Shown here: positions 25,344-34,229 of the stretch, piece by piece
How the letters are laid out: each line of letters starts with the position of its first letter
How positions within the stretch are numbered: position 1 is the first letter of the stretch
Assembly: GCF_022698145.1 (NCBI RefSeq)
Contig: NZ_JALDAX010000033.1
Span: 1-37,739, forward strand
Direction of reading: 5' to 3'
Source of the DNA: Streptomyces spinosisporus
GTDB lineage: Bacteria; Actinomycetota; Actinomycetes; Streptomycetales; Streptomycetaceae
DNA length: 37,739 nucleotides
Notes under the pieces: generated by a model
The model's input: only the letters and a program-made list of their open reading frames with translations
Databases searched by the model: none
What the model was told of the DNA's origin: nothing
Made by a program: the position numbers and the translations under genes

Positions 25344-25943
25344 ATGATCAAGCAGACTACTAGTCGCCGGGTTGTCGCCAACATGGCTCTGACCCTCGAC
25401 GGTCACTACGCCACCAACGATCCGCAGGACATGGGCTGGGTGATGCCGTACGCCGTGACTGACGTAGCCCGTGACCACCTCAGCGCCCTCTGGGAGTCGG
25501 CAACGACCGCCCTGCTTGGGCGGGTCAACGCCGAGGGCTTTCTTGGTTTCTGGCCAACCGTCATCGGCATGGCAGGTACCGATCCGCGCGACGAGGGCTT
25601 CGCAAAATGGCTCGTCGACACCGAAAAGGTTGTCCTCTCCTCCACTCTTGACGAGACTCCCTGGGAACGGGCCACGATCATCGACAAGCCGACCGTCGAG
25701 GCTGTCGAGGATCTCAAAGCAAGCGAGGGCGGCGACATCCTCGTGCTGTCCAGCGCGAGCATCATCAAGACACTTCTGGCTGCCGACAAGATCGACAGAC
25801 TGGCACTCACTATCTTTCCGATCTTCGTCGGCAACGGGCCGCGCCTCTTCGACGATGGCCTGCCGGCGGCACAGTGGAGACTCACCAGCCAGGCCGCAGG
25901 CGAACACGGGACATTGGCTCTCGTCTACGACCGAGACCGTTAA
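25344..25943 (+). CDS. Dihydrofolate-reductase-like / RibD C-terminal-domain protein
   Basis: This 199-residue protein has the DHFR-like fold used by RibD reductase domains and many uncharacterised actinobacterial reductases: VVANMALTLDGHYA at the start, ALLGRVNAEGF in the middle, KVVLSSTLDETPW, DILVLSSASIIKTLL and the closing LTIFPIFVGNGPRLFDDG. NADPH-dependent reduction is likely, but it is not expected to be the folate-pathway enzyme. ATG 25344 lies five bases after AAGGAG. It faces the AraC gene, probably its regulator. Confidence 0.85.
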   Translation: MIKQTTSRRVVANMALTLDGHYATNDPQDMGWVMPYAVTDVARDHLSALWESATTALLGRVNAEGFLGFWPTVIGMAGTDPRDEGFAKWLVDTEKVVLSSTLDETPWERATIIDKPTVEAVEDLKASEGGDILVLSSASIIKTLLAADKIDRLALTIFPIFVGNGPRLFDDGLPAAQWRLTSQAAGEHGTLALVYDRDR

Positions 25944-26335
25944 GCCGACCTGTCGGCCCAACGAGCACCGGCCCGCGCTGTGAGACGACACCGCTGTGGC
26001 AGGCGCTTAGGCAAAGGGCTTGAGTTCCAGCATGATTTGTTGGCGACGCCCGGCTGCGTGGATCGAAGCCAACGTCCGGGACCAGCAGCACGCCCTCCTG
26101 CTGACGAACAAGCAGACCAAGCGCCACGTCCGCTGGTCCCGGACAGCTCCAGTGCTATCGCGGTCTCCCGCGTACTACGGATGCGAGAGCCGGCTCCTGG
26201 CTGCACTTGTGGAACGCGGTCACTGAGGGTCAGAAAGCTCATCGGTGCGCCTAAGAGGGCGTTTGATCTAGGTGGATTGCCCTTTATCTACTAGTAAGTT
26301 CCTCGCCAGGTGGGTGTCGTCTCGTCCGTTATGCG
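25944..26335. other. About 390 bases without a recognisable gene
   Basis: Short open frames are present but resemble no known protein. The right portion, near 26250-26335, may contain the end of the adjacent IS5-family fragment, but no inverted partner was found. Confidence 0.4.
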
Positions 26336-26469
26336 TTAGGTGAGGTTGTCGATCGAGGCGACGTGGATCATGGCCTCGGAGCTGGCAGGCAGGGTCTCGT
26401 AGTCGCGGGCGAGGCGCCGGTGCAGCATGATCCAACCGATGCTTCGTTCGACAACCCAGCGCCGAACTG
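26336..26469 (-). pseudogene. IS5-family transposase C-terminal fragment
   Basis: The minus strand reads CPVRRWVVERSIGWIMLHRR, LARDYETLPASSEAMIHVAS and IDNLT, the conserved C-terminus of IS5-type transposases (RWVVERTFGWL...RLARDYE). The rest of the gene is missing because sequence of a P-loop kinase-like gene begins at about 26460. It is a small fragment and not functional. Confidence 0.75.
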
Positions 26470-26925
26470 GGCAGGGTCCTCGACGCCCTGGTGACGCATC
26501 TGGACGACGCGTTCTACGACGACGAGTGGAACGCACTCCCGTGGACAAGTTCACCGGCCTGCAGCGGGAGCTGGTCCCGCGGTCGCGGTAGGTGATCGAC
26601 GGCAACTACATCTCGACGCTCAGCTCCGGCTGAAAGCCTGCGACACTGTGATCCTGATGGACGTGTAGACAGTAGCCGCCTTCTCCGGGATCCTTTCTCT
26701 GCAGATTCGTCATGGGGCCGGACACAAGGACAACGGCGTGCACCATCGCATCCACTGGCATGTGATCAAGTACGTCGCGACGTACGGGCGCAAGATGCGT
26801 CCCCGGGGTAGGGGCCAAGATCCAGGAGTTCGCCGCCGACCGGGCCGACGTGATGCTGCTGCGCAACCGGCGGCAGACGCGCCGCTGGCTGAGGAAGGTC
26901 GCAGCCGAGCAGATCTGGACGATCG
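26459..26925 (+). pseudogene. P-loop nucleotide kinase-like (FlaR/adenylate-kinase-type) relic
   Basis: Pieces in several frames match small P-loop NTPases: ELGRVLDALVTHLDD then AFYDDEWNALPVDKFTGLQR, a stop, VIDGNYISTL, LKACDTVILMDV, NGVHHRIHWHVIKYVATYGRKMRPR, and VMLLRNRRQTRRWLRKVAAEQ. The P-loop itself, which should come before ELGRVL, is replaced by the IS5 fragment. At least one stop and two frameshifts are present. Function was probably nucleotide kinase-like; now inactive. Confidence 0.7.
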
Positions 26926-26948
26926 CGCTCCCGGACGGGGGGCGCGGC

Positions 26949-27383
26949 ATGAGCAAGGTCAACTCGTTCCTGGATCCCGCCAGACAAGAGGAGTCGTACG
27001 CGCCGCGGCTGGCCGGTCGATCGAGCGCCCTGATGCAGGCGAAGACGCCGGGGCGGCCTGTCCCGGAAACCGTTGCCGGTCTCCTGAAGGCTCACCACGA
27101 GCACCCCGACTGGCTGGGCCTCGTACTCGACGTCGGGTGCGGGCGCGGTACAAGCACGCCGGTGCTCCGGGGGTGCCTGCGAGCACGACGGATCATCGGA
27201 CTGGACGCCTCCGCGTCCCTGCTCGCGCAGGCGCGTGAGCGCGTCCAGGGCCCGGCTCATACCCGCATTGATTTCATCGAAGGAGACTTCCACGATCTCC
27301 CGCTGAGCACCGGTGCGTGCGACACGACCGTCGCGGCATTCTGCCTGTACCACTCGCCGCGCAAAAAGGCCCGCCCGCCCTGA
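26949..27383 (+). pseudogene. Class I SAM-dependent methyltransferase, C-terminus truncated
   Basis: The intact 144-residue frame has the SAM-binding motif VLDVGCGRGTST (about residues 61-72), the acidic loop IIGLDASASLL, and a later FIEGDFHDLPL. It matches the N-terminal half of small-molecule methyltransferases and ends abruptly after AFCLYHSPRKKARPP, where homologues continue for about 100 residues with a CLSPGG-type segment. ATG 26949 is the start of resemblance. The same strand and close spacing suggest it once followed the kinase-like gene. Probably inactive. Confidence 0.7.
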
Positions 27384-27455
27384 ACCTTCCAGGGCAAGGG
27401 AACACCCTTCGCTGCAGGGCCGAACGGCACGTGCAGGGCAAGGGCATCATCGACC

Positions 27456-28037
27456 TTAGGCTCGGATGCCGCGCAGGACGATGTCGAGGTGGATCCAGGC
27501 GTCGCTCGGGGTGTGCGCGAGCTCTGGTAGCGCTGCGATCAGTGCGAGGACATCGGTCGCGTCGACGTCGTCGCGCACGAGTCCTTCGGCGCGGGCGCGG
27601 GCGAAGAGATCTGCGAAGCCGGCCTTCATGGGTGCGCAGGCGGCTGCCATCGGGGACACGTCCTCGACCAGGCCGTTGCCTACCTGAGCGCTCATGCCGC
27701 GGTAGCGCGAGGCGCTGCGCGCATACAGGTGCAGCCAGCGCGTCAGGGCCTTCCATACATCCGGCTCGTCGAGGAAAGTGCGTGCTTGTTCTTCCAGCTG
27801 ATCCACCTCCTCCTTCATGATCGCAACGAAGAGGTGCTCGCGGGTAGGGAAGTGTCGGTAGAGCGTGCCGCGCCCCACTCCGGCCTCCTTCGTCACGTCC
27901 TCCATCGGTGCGTCCGTCCCGGCGCGGGCGAAGACGGTCTTGGCGGCCTCCAGCAGCGTCTCGCGGTTGCGTCGTCCGTCCGCCCGCATGCGTCGTCCGG
28001 TGGTAGCTGCGTCCTTCGTCGTATGACCATGCGTCAT
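27456..28037 (-). CDS. TetR-family transcriptional regulator
   Basis: The 193-residue TetR protein has a standard DNA-binding domain: LLEAAKTVFARAG then APMEDVTKEAGVGRGTLYRHFPTREHLF (about residues 28-71), followed by a helical ligand domain of typical length. ATG 28037 is the upstream start; ATG 27989 is possible and would trim 16 basic residues. It is divergent from a VOC-family gene across three palindromic sites, listed separately, and presumably represses it and itself. No lesion is present. Confidence 0.88.
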   Translation of the reverse strand: MTHGHTTKDAATTGRRMRADGRRNRETLLEAAKTVFARAGTDAPMEDVTKEAGVGRGTLYRHFPTREHLFVAIMKEEVDQLEEQARTFLDEPDVWKALTRWLHLYARSASRYRGMSAQVGNGLVEDVSPMAAACAPMKAGFADLFARARAEGLVRDDVDATDVLALIAALPELAHTPSDAWIHLDIVLRGIRA

Positions 28038-28056
28038 GTGACCACGCTAACACAAA

Positions 28057-28128
28057 CGGACACGGCGTCCGCTTGTTAAACGGACACTGCGTCCGTATCA
28101 TCCGACCTGTAAGCGGACGCGCTGTCCG
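28057..28128 (+). promoter_or_regulatory. Promoter with three CGGAC...GTCCG palindromic operators
   Basis: Three 15-base inverted repeats occur: CGGACACGGCGTCCG (28057-28071), CGGACACTGCGTCCG (28081-28095) and CGGACGCGCTGTCCG (28114-28128). TTGTTA (28073-28078) and TATCAT (28096-28101) form a promoter with a 17-base spacer, and the middle operator fills that spacer exactly. The third overlies the start region. This is a direct design for repression of the plus-strand gene by the adjacent TetR. Centre spacings are about 24 and 33 bases. Confidence 0.85.
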
Positions 28129-28144
28129 GATTGGAGCAGGTGGT

Positions 28145-28623
28145 ATGAACAACGAGATCTGCCACATCGGTCTGGCCGTCCCCGACCTCGAATGGCATGG
28201 CCGAAGGCGCCGCGCTGTTCGACCTGACCTGGCGGCCGGTCCTGACTCGAACCATGACGATCAAAGATGCGCAGGACCGGTCGTACGATGTGGACTTGCC
28301 ATGTCACCTTCTCGATCGGCGGCCCCTTCGCCGTCGAGGTCTGGCAGGCGATCCCCGGCACGCCGCTCGCCACGCCGGAGGCGGGCCGGCTGCACCACAT
28401 CGGCTACTGGACCGCGGACCACGCGGCGGAAAAGGAGCGGCTCGGCGCCCTGGGTCATCAGCCGTTCCTATCCTCTGATCCCACCCTGCTGATCGCCCGG
28501 CGTCCCGGCAACCTCCTGGTCGAACCTTGCGACCTGCAACGCGACCAGCCCTACCTGCGCGACCTTTACCCGCCGGACAGCCCGTTCGCCGGGGAACCCA
28601 TCCTGCCGGGCCGACCGGCCTGA
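28145..28623 (+). pseudogene. VOC/glyoxalase-family protein split by two one-base insertions
   Basis: Joining three frames gives a normal VOC-superfamily protein: MNNEICHIGLAVPDLE, then GMAEGAALFDLTWRPVLTRT and DRSYDVDL, then HVTFSIGGPFAVEVWQAIPG, GRLHHIGYWTADH and the end at PGRPA. An extra base near 28193 and another near 28300 cause the breaks; removing each restores a continuous reading. VOC proteins include dioxygenases and glyoxalase-like isomerases using a metal bound by His/Glu. ATG 28145 follows GGAGCAGGT. It may be real decay or sequence error. Confidence 0.75.
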
Positions 28624-28655
28624 CCTCGCCGACTGACCGGCTCAAGGAGACCACC

Positions 28656-29333
28656 GTGAACATCGCCATCATCGGTGCCGGCAACGTAGGCGGCACCCTG
28701 GTCCGCCGGTTCACCACCCTCGGACACCAGGTGCGGGTCGCCAATTCGCGCGGCCCGCAAACCCTGGCGGACCTTCAGACCCAGACAGGCGTCCGACCGG
28801 TAAGGCTCAAGGAGATCGCCGCGGGCGCCAACGCCCTGTTCGTGGCGATCCCGCTGGGCGGCATCCCAACACCTGCCCGAGGGGGTGCTGGCAGATATGC
28901 CGCACGACGCCGCCGTCGTCGACACCAGCAATTATGTGCCCCACCTGCGCCCCCCGGATCGACGTACTGAAAGACGGCGGTGTCGAAAGCCGCTGGACCG
29001 GGTCCCACCTGCAACATCCCTGGTCAAAGCGTTCAACACCATCACCGCCGGCCATCTGCGCACGCTCGGAAGGCCGCAGGCGCCCCCGACCGCAACGCGC
29101 TCCCCGTTGCCGGGGACGACCCGCAGACCAAGGCCGTCGTCATCGACTTGGCGGACCAACTCGGCTTCGACGGTATCGACACCGGTGGTCTGGACGACTC
29201 CTGGCGTCAGCAGCCCGGCACACCGGTCTACACCACCGACCTGGACGCCGAGCATGCACGGAAAGCTCTCGCCTGCGCCGAGCCCCAGGACACTACTGCC
29301 TGGCGCCGGCGTCTTCAGGCACATCGCGCCTGA
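28656..29333 (+). pseudogene. NAD(P)-binding F420-NADP-reductase-like protein, frameshifted
   Basis: The start MNIAIIGAGNVGGTLVRRF and VRVANSRGPQTL mark a Rossmann domain like that of F420-dependent NADP reductases (FNO) and their relatives. The remaining blocks are in different frames: LPEGVLADMPHDAAVVDTSN, VLKDGGVESRW, SLVKAFNTITAGHL, and ALPVAGDDPQTKAVVIDLAD. At least four frame changes are needed, one in a run of six Cs near 28950. GTG 28656 is preceded by AAGGAG and the gene follows the VOC gene by about 30 bases, so the two would be an operon. Not functional as written. Confidence 0.75.
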
Positions 29334-29432
29334 TTGGAACGGGATTCGTCAGCATCAGCGGCGAAGTCAAACCCGCCGCCCCAACCCAAGCCGCCACGCC
29401 CACAACCTACTGATCCGCATGCAAGGAACCAC

Positions 29433-30293
29433 GTGATACCAACAAGGACCCCACCTCTCGTGGCAGTCGTCACGGGAGCCAGCCGGGGCGCTGGCCGCGG
29501 CATCGCCCAGGCCCTGGCTCAACACGGCGCCACCGTCTACGTCACTGGCCGCAGCCAGAAGACCTCCGACTCCCCATACGGAGGCACGATCGCGGAAACC
29601 GCGACACTCGTCGACCGAGCCGGCGGCACAGGCATCCCGATGGCGGTCGACCACGGCGACGACACCGCGGTCAAGGACCTGTTCGACACCGTCCGCGCCG
29701 CTCACGGACGACTGGACATCCTCGTCAACAACGCCGCCAACCTGGTCGGCACCACCTCACCCGGAGGATTCTGGGAGAAGCCCCTCGAAACGGCCGACCT
29801 GCTGACCGTCGGCCTGCGCTCCCACTACGTCGCCGGCTACTACGCAGCCCCACTCCTGATCGAAAACGGCCGCGGGCTGATCGTCAACACCGGCCACTAC
29901 GGCGCTGTCTCCTACCACCACGGTGCCGCATACGGCGCGCAGAAAGCCGGCGCGGACAAGATGGCGGCCGACATGGCCAAAGAACTGCGGCCGCACAACG
30001 TCGCCGCCGTCTCCATCTGGATGGGCGGACTCGACACCGAACGTGCCCGCGCCTACCTGGCCTCCCTCCCGCAAGAAGCGCGTCAGACGACGACCAGGGA
30101 ATCCCCGCAGTTCACCGGCCGGGTCATCGCAGCCCTCTACGACAGCGACGACCTCATGGCTCTCTCCGGCCGGGCCCTGATCGGCGCGGAACTGGGCGCC
30201 TACCTCGCCGTCAGCGACATCGACGGCACCACCCCACGCACCATGCGCTATCGACTCGGCGGACCACCGGAACCCCACCCCAGCCTCACATGA
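29433..30293 (+). CDS. SDR-family oxidoreductase (DHRS1-like) lacking the usual catalytic Ser
   Basis: The 286-residue protein shows the NAD(P) motif VVTGASRGAGRG (about residues 12-23), the NNAAN segment, and the active-site Tyr-x3-Lys as YGAQK in the sequence GAVSYHHGAAYGAQKAGADK. The Ser expected 13 residues before the Tyr is Gly here (VNTGHYG), so catalytic chemistry may differ. Remaining blocks such as LRPHNVAAVSIWMGG resemble DHRS1-like enzymes. GTG 29433 with AAGGA upstream is chosen since the longer frame reads through the previous gene. It lies about 100 bases after the broken reductase and might be its co-transcribed partner. Confidence 0.85.
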   Translation: MIPTRTPPLVAVVTGASRGAGRGIAQALAQHGATVYVTGRSQKTSDSPYGGTIAETATLVDRAGGTGIPMAVDHGDDTAVKDLFDTVRAAHGRLDILVNNAANLVGTTSPGGFWEKPLETADLLTVGLRSHYVAGYYAAPLLIENGRGLIVNTGHYGAVSYHHGAAYGAQKAGADKMAADMAKELRPHNVAAVSIWMGGLDTERARAYLASLPQEARQTTTRESPQFTGRVIAALYDSDDLMALSGRALIGAELGAYLAVSDIDGTTPRTMRYRLGGPPEPHPSLT

Positions 30294-30609
30294 ACATGAA
30301 CCTGACCACGGCAAGAAATGTCTGGTTGCGCGCCATGAACTTCCCAGCGCCGACACACCGGAGACCCGAAGCATATAGCCCTGACCTTGCCGCAGGGTCA
30401 CCCCTGGTCGAAGGCGGTCCGCTCGGCGGGCTCTACGTTGGCCGTGCGGAGGAAGTCGGCGCACTTTGACCGGTATGTCAAGGTGCGCCAGCAGGTCAGG
30501 GGCGGGGACGTCCTCCTGCTCGATGGCAATGTGCCCTGAAGGTGCACGGACGCCCCGGCACCGGGCGGATCCGGCAAGCTCGCTGCAGTCTTCACCGGGT
30601 GCGAGATCG
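30294..30609. other. Convergent intergenic region without a clear gene
   Basis: This stretch lies between the SDR and aldo/keto reductase genes, which converge. A minus-strand segment around 30420-30520 reads EDVPAPDLLAHLDIPVKVRR, which looks like a former coding end, but no start or family was found. No clear terminator hairpin was seen. Confidence 0.4.
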
Positions 30610-31632
30610 TCAACGAGTCCTGCGTCGGGCCCGCTTGTCGCCCAGTACGGAGGGCACGTACATCAGGTCGTTGCGGTTCAGATCGGTGCCCGGCGGGACG
30701 ATCTCGTCGATCCGGTCCAGGATGTCGTCCGTGAGGATCACGTCGGCGCCTGCGAGCAGTCCGGCGAGGTGCTCCGGTGTGCGGGGTCCGATCAGAACAG
30801 ACGTGACCACCGGGTGCGAGCGGACGAAGGCTGTGGCCAGGTACGGCATCGGCAGGCCGGCTTCGTCCGCCAGCTTCGACAGTTTCTTCACGACCTGGGC
30901 CTTGGCCCGGTTGCCGGGGTCCGACTGATCGAACAGCTGCTTCCCCGCGCCCGCGTTGCGGTGACCGGTGGTCGGATCGGCGCGGCCCGAGAGCCACCCG
31001 GAGGCGAGCGGCCCGAACGTCAGTACACCCAGGCCGTAATGCTGCGCGGTGGGAAGGACGTTGGACTCGATGCCGCGCAACAGAATGTTGTAGGGGGGCT
31101 GTTCGGACCGGAAGCGGCGATGACCACGGCGCTCGGCGACCCACTGTGCCTCCACGATCTGCTCGGCGTGGAACAGGGACGAGCCGAAGGCCCGTACCTT
31201 GCCCGCCCTGACGAGGTCGGAGAGCGCGGAGAGCGTCTCGTCCAGGTCGGTGACCGGATCGAAACGGTGCATCTGGTAGAGGTCGATGTAGTCGGTGCCC
31301 AGACGGCGCAGGCTGTCCTCCACAGCACGCATGATCCATTTGCGGGATCCACCGCGCTGGTTGCCGTCGGGGCCCATCGCCATGGCGAATTTGGTGGCGA
31401 GGACGACGTCGTCGCGTCGGCACTCCTTGAGTGCCTTGCCGACGATGATCTCGCTCTCCCCTGACGAATAGACGTCCGCCGTGTCGATGAAGTTGATGCC
31501 CGCATCCATCGCGGTGTGGATGATGCGCACCGACTCGTCATGGTCGGTGTTGCCCGAGGCCCCGAGCATCATCGTCCCCAGGGCGAACGCGCTGACCGAC
31601 ATGCCCGTGCCGCCGAGAATTCTGCGTTCCAT
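30610..31632 (-). CDS. Aldo/keto reductase
   Basis: The 340-residue protein has a full AKR barrel: MERRILGGTGMSVSAFALG, FIDTADVYSSGESE (catalytic Asp and Tyr), VVLATKFAMAMG (Lys), DYIDLYQMHRFDP (His), and a C-terminal NADPH segment near VVTSVLIGPRTPEHL. ATG 31632 has a GGCGGGAGC ribosome site. It is divergent from an MmyB-like XRE regulator with about 120 bases between starts, a common streptomycete pairing in which the regulator controls the reductase. Substrate unknown. Confidence 0.9.
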   Translation of the reverse strand: MERRILGGTGMSVSAFALGTMMLGASGNTDHDESVRIIHTAMDAGINFIDTADVYSSGESEIIVGKALKECRRDDVVLATKFAMAMGPDGNQRGGSRKWIMRAVEDSLRRLGTDYIDLYQMHRFDPVTDLDETLSALSDLVRAGKVRAFGSSLFHAEQIVEAQWVAERRGHRRFRSEQPPYNILLRGIESNVLPTAQHYGLGVLTFGPLASGWLSGRADPTTGHRNAGAGKQLFDQSDPGNRAKAQVVKKLSKLADEAGLPMPYLATAFVRSHPVVTSVLIGPRTPEHLAGLLAGADVILTDDILDRIDEIVPPGTDLNRNDLMYVPSVLGDKRARRRTR

Positions 31633-31754
31633 GACCGCTCCCGCCTTTATGACTTTGAGGACGAGCTAATCACCGGTGGGTGGGGGCCGCAGTACACCAG
31701 AGGGGTACCAGTAGAACCTCCCGCCGCGGTGCGAAGCACGAATACCCTGGCGGT

Positions 31755-32705
31755 ATGAGCACGGCCTACGACGACGCGAATGAGGAGTTCAGCGAGTTCC
31801 TCCGTACCCGGCGGGCCCGGATCTCGCCCGGCGAGGCGGGCGTGGGCACAGCAGGGGGACCACGCCGGGTGCCGGGGCTGCGCCGCGAGGAAGTCGCCCG
31901 GCTTGCCGGGGTGAGCGTGGACTACTACATCCGCCTGGAGCGAGGGCGGGGCACCAACGTGTCGGACGCCGTGCTGGAGGCGCTGGCGCGGGCGCTGCGG
32001 CTGGACGACACCGAGCGTGCCCATTTGTTCACGCTTGCCGGGCCCGCACACAGGCGGCGCCGTGGGCGGGACGGCCGGTCGCAGGCTCTCGCAGTGCAGC
32101 GTGTACGACCGGGGCTCTTGCGCGTCCGCGACATGATCGAAGCCGCCCCCGCGCTCGTCATTGGCCGCCGTTACGACGTCCTGGCGAGCAACGCACTCGC
32201 TCGCGCCCTGTACATCGACTTCGAGGCGCAGCCCGTGCGCAAGCGCAATCTGGTGCGCTTCCTCTTCCTGGACGATGCTGCGCGCAAGCTGTATGCGGAC
32301 TGGCCCACCGCGGCGCGCGGTGTCGTCGCCGGCCTGCACCTGTACGCCGGTCGGCACCCCGATGATCCGCTGCTGCGTGACCTCGTCGCGGAGCTGTCCG
32401 ACAGGGACAGAGACTTCCGCCGCTGGTGGGCCCGGCACGATGTGCAGGACCACGGATCCGGCGAGAAGCACTACTGCCACCCCGTGGTCGGCGGCATGGT
32501 GCTGGGCTACGAGACCCTGGCCTCGATCACCGACGACGACCAGGTGTTGGGAATGCACACCGTGGAGCCGGGCTCACCGTCGGAGGCGGCCCTTCGACGC
32601 CTTGCGGCACTGGCGGACCGCCGAGTCGATCAGGGCCCTACTCCCCCACTCTCCACGACCACTCGTTGCACCAGCCGGAATGCTCAGCAGCGCACCACTG
32701 ACTGA
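31755..32705 (+). CDS. XRE-family regulator with MmyB-like ligand-binding domain
   Basis: The 316-residue protein combines an N-terminal XRE helix-turn-helix (PGLRREEVARLAGVSVDYYIRLERGRG, about residues 39-65) with a C-terminal MmyB-like domain found across actinomycetes (APALVIGRRYDVLASN, ARGVVAGLHLYAG, and a later HPVVGGMVLGYETL). ATG 31755 lacks an obvious ribosome site; TACCCT seven bases upstream could be a -10 with a leaderless transcript. A short inverted ATACC/GGTAT surrounds the start. It probably controls the divergent aldo/keto reductase. The last 25 residues resemble no family pattern. Confidence 0.87.
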   Translation: MSTAYDDANEEFSEFLRTRRARISPGEAGVGTAGGPRRVPGLRREEVARLAGVSVDYYIRLERGRGTNVSDAVLEALARALRLDDTERAHLFTLAGPAHRRRRGRDGRSQALAVQRVRPGLLRVRDMIEAAPALVIGRRYDVLASNALARALYIDFEAQPVRKRNLVRFLFLDDAARKLYADWPTAARGVVAGLHLYAGRHPDDPLLRDLVAELSDRDRDFRRWWARHDVQDHGSGEKHYCHPVVGGMVLGYETLASITDDDQVLGMHTVEPGSPSEAALRRLAALADRRVDQGPTPPLSTTTRCTSRNAQQRTTD

Positions 32706-33107
32706 GCACGCGTCACAAAAATTGGCGGTCAGCTTTTTCACCATCGAGCGCCGTTCCGCCCGCCATTCGGGAGAGCGCCGAGTGCCGCATGCGCCTATGC
32801 CCTCATGACGGTGCCGGAAACGGTGCCCCGTACGCGCTGGCCGCCACACCGCGGCTCGGGTGAGCACTGCCAACTTCCCTGCCAAACACAGGGGTCGGGA
32901 AGACCTTCGTCAAGCCCGGGCAAGGGTGCCGCAGGGGTTCGTTGTTCACTCCACGGGCTCTACTCGTATAGACCTGGTGGTGGTGTCATGCCGTCAGACC
33001 TCCGGCACCCCACCTCCGATCGAAGCTCCCTGGGAGATGCCCCTATGCGACCACGGCCGGCACCGTCCAGGCTTCAACCTGCTCGACCTCCAGACTGCCG
33101 CTGCCCG
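32706..33107. other. About 400 bases without a recognisable gene
   Basis: Only short unmatched open frames lie here between the XRE gene and the secreted-protein relic. No repeats or RNA genes were identified. Confidence 0.4.
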
Positions 33108-33497
33108 ATTCCTCCTGCACGCTACACCCGGACGTCACCCAGTCGACCATCCACAGCACCATCTGCGTCTCCGGCTGGACCGCCACCGTCCGCTCCCGTC
33201 CTCGTAGACCAACCCGCTCAAGGCGCAGGGCATCATCGACGACGGCTACGCCGACACCAACCTGGCCGACTACGGGGAAGACCACCTCGTCCCCCTCGAA
33301 CTCGGCGGCGCACCCCGCGACCCGGGCAACCCGTGGCCCGAGCCATACTCCGGCACCCAGACCGCGCACTCCAAGGACAGCGAAAAAGATGAAGCCGAAG
33401 GATGCCGTCTGTGCCGGCACCAGCACTTGATCCGCCGCTCACAGCGCCATCAAGACCAACTGGACCACGGCCCTGCAGGTCACCGCCATCGACTGAT
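33108..33497 (+). pseudogene. Relic of a small HNH-like secreted protein
   Basis: A frame with one internal stop near 33208 reads DVTQSTIHSTICVSGWTATV, a stop, then LKAQGIIDDGYADTNLADYG, EDHLVPLELGGAPRDPGNPW and PEPYSGTQTAHSKD. Similar proteins of Streptomyces (TICxxGWTxTVR...DYEEDHLIPLELGG...LWPEP) are small exported proteins with an HNH-like signature. The beginning with the signal peptide was not found and the end is disrupted. The recognition is from memory of the pattern, so moderate confidence only. Confidence 0.45.
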
Positions 33498-33639
33498 CCC
33501 GTCACGCCGATGGGACGTCTCCGCGCCAGGTGCCCGATGTCCCGGCGGTGTCGCACTCCTGTCCCCGCGCCTCGCGGGACGGGCCACGATCCGCTCTGCT
33601 TAGGTCGGTGGGGAAGGACGCGCGGCACCCGACGTTCAG

Positions 33640-34010
33640 TTTGCGGAAGGTCACAATGGTGTTCCCGGCCAGCATTTCGGTGAACTGCGCGTGGCGCTCC
33701 CCTGGTGAGCCGCCGCGGCCCATCTTGTCTGCGAGGGATGAGTGACTCGAACTGGCGCTTGGTGGTCTCGTCGAAGAGTTCTGCCTGCTTGGCGGTGGCG
33801 ACCTGACCGGGAGTAAGGACGTTGACGCGGATACGGCGGTCCTTGAGCTCGTTGAGCCAGACTCGCGCCCATGCCTGCTGGACGGCCTTGCTGCCGGCGT
33901 AGACGCTCCAACCGGGAAGGTCCCGAGGGAGGCGTTGGAGCGGATCATCAAGGTGGAGCCGCCGTCGTTGAAGAGTCGGAGCTCCACCCCATCGTCTGCG
34001 GCTACGAGTC
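33640..34010 (-). pseudogene. SDR-family oxidoreductase relic
   Basis: Minus-strand segments form the C-terminal half of a short-chain dehydrogenase: LFNDGGSTLMIRSNASLGTF, then after a frame change GWSVYAGSKAVQQAWARVWL (active-site YxxxK as YAGSK), NELKDRRIRVNVLTPGQVAT and, after another change, LADKMGRGGSPGE. The N-terminal nucleotide-binding part is missing or unrecognisable. At least two frameshifts are present and the end is altered. Confidence 0.6.
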
Positions 34011-34229
34011 CCAGACCGAGCTGGAAAAGACCACGACCGCCCATCTCGCGGTCGGCGGCCCTCCCCCCATCAAGGTCCCCGGCTCGATAGACGGCCCCCA
34101 GGCCCGGCAAGGGTGGACTGCGCCCCGTCGCCTTATCCACCCCAGACGCAGCACGACCCCGGCGGGAAGGCCGAGGGCCTTGCTGCGTCTGTACAACTCC
34201 TGGATGTCCTCTGAGATTAGAGGGAACGA

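Noticed and set aside
34090..34229. Minus-strand YRRSKALGLPAGVVLRLGW segment as a gene
   Set aside because: Too short, no start, no family recognised.
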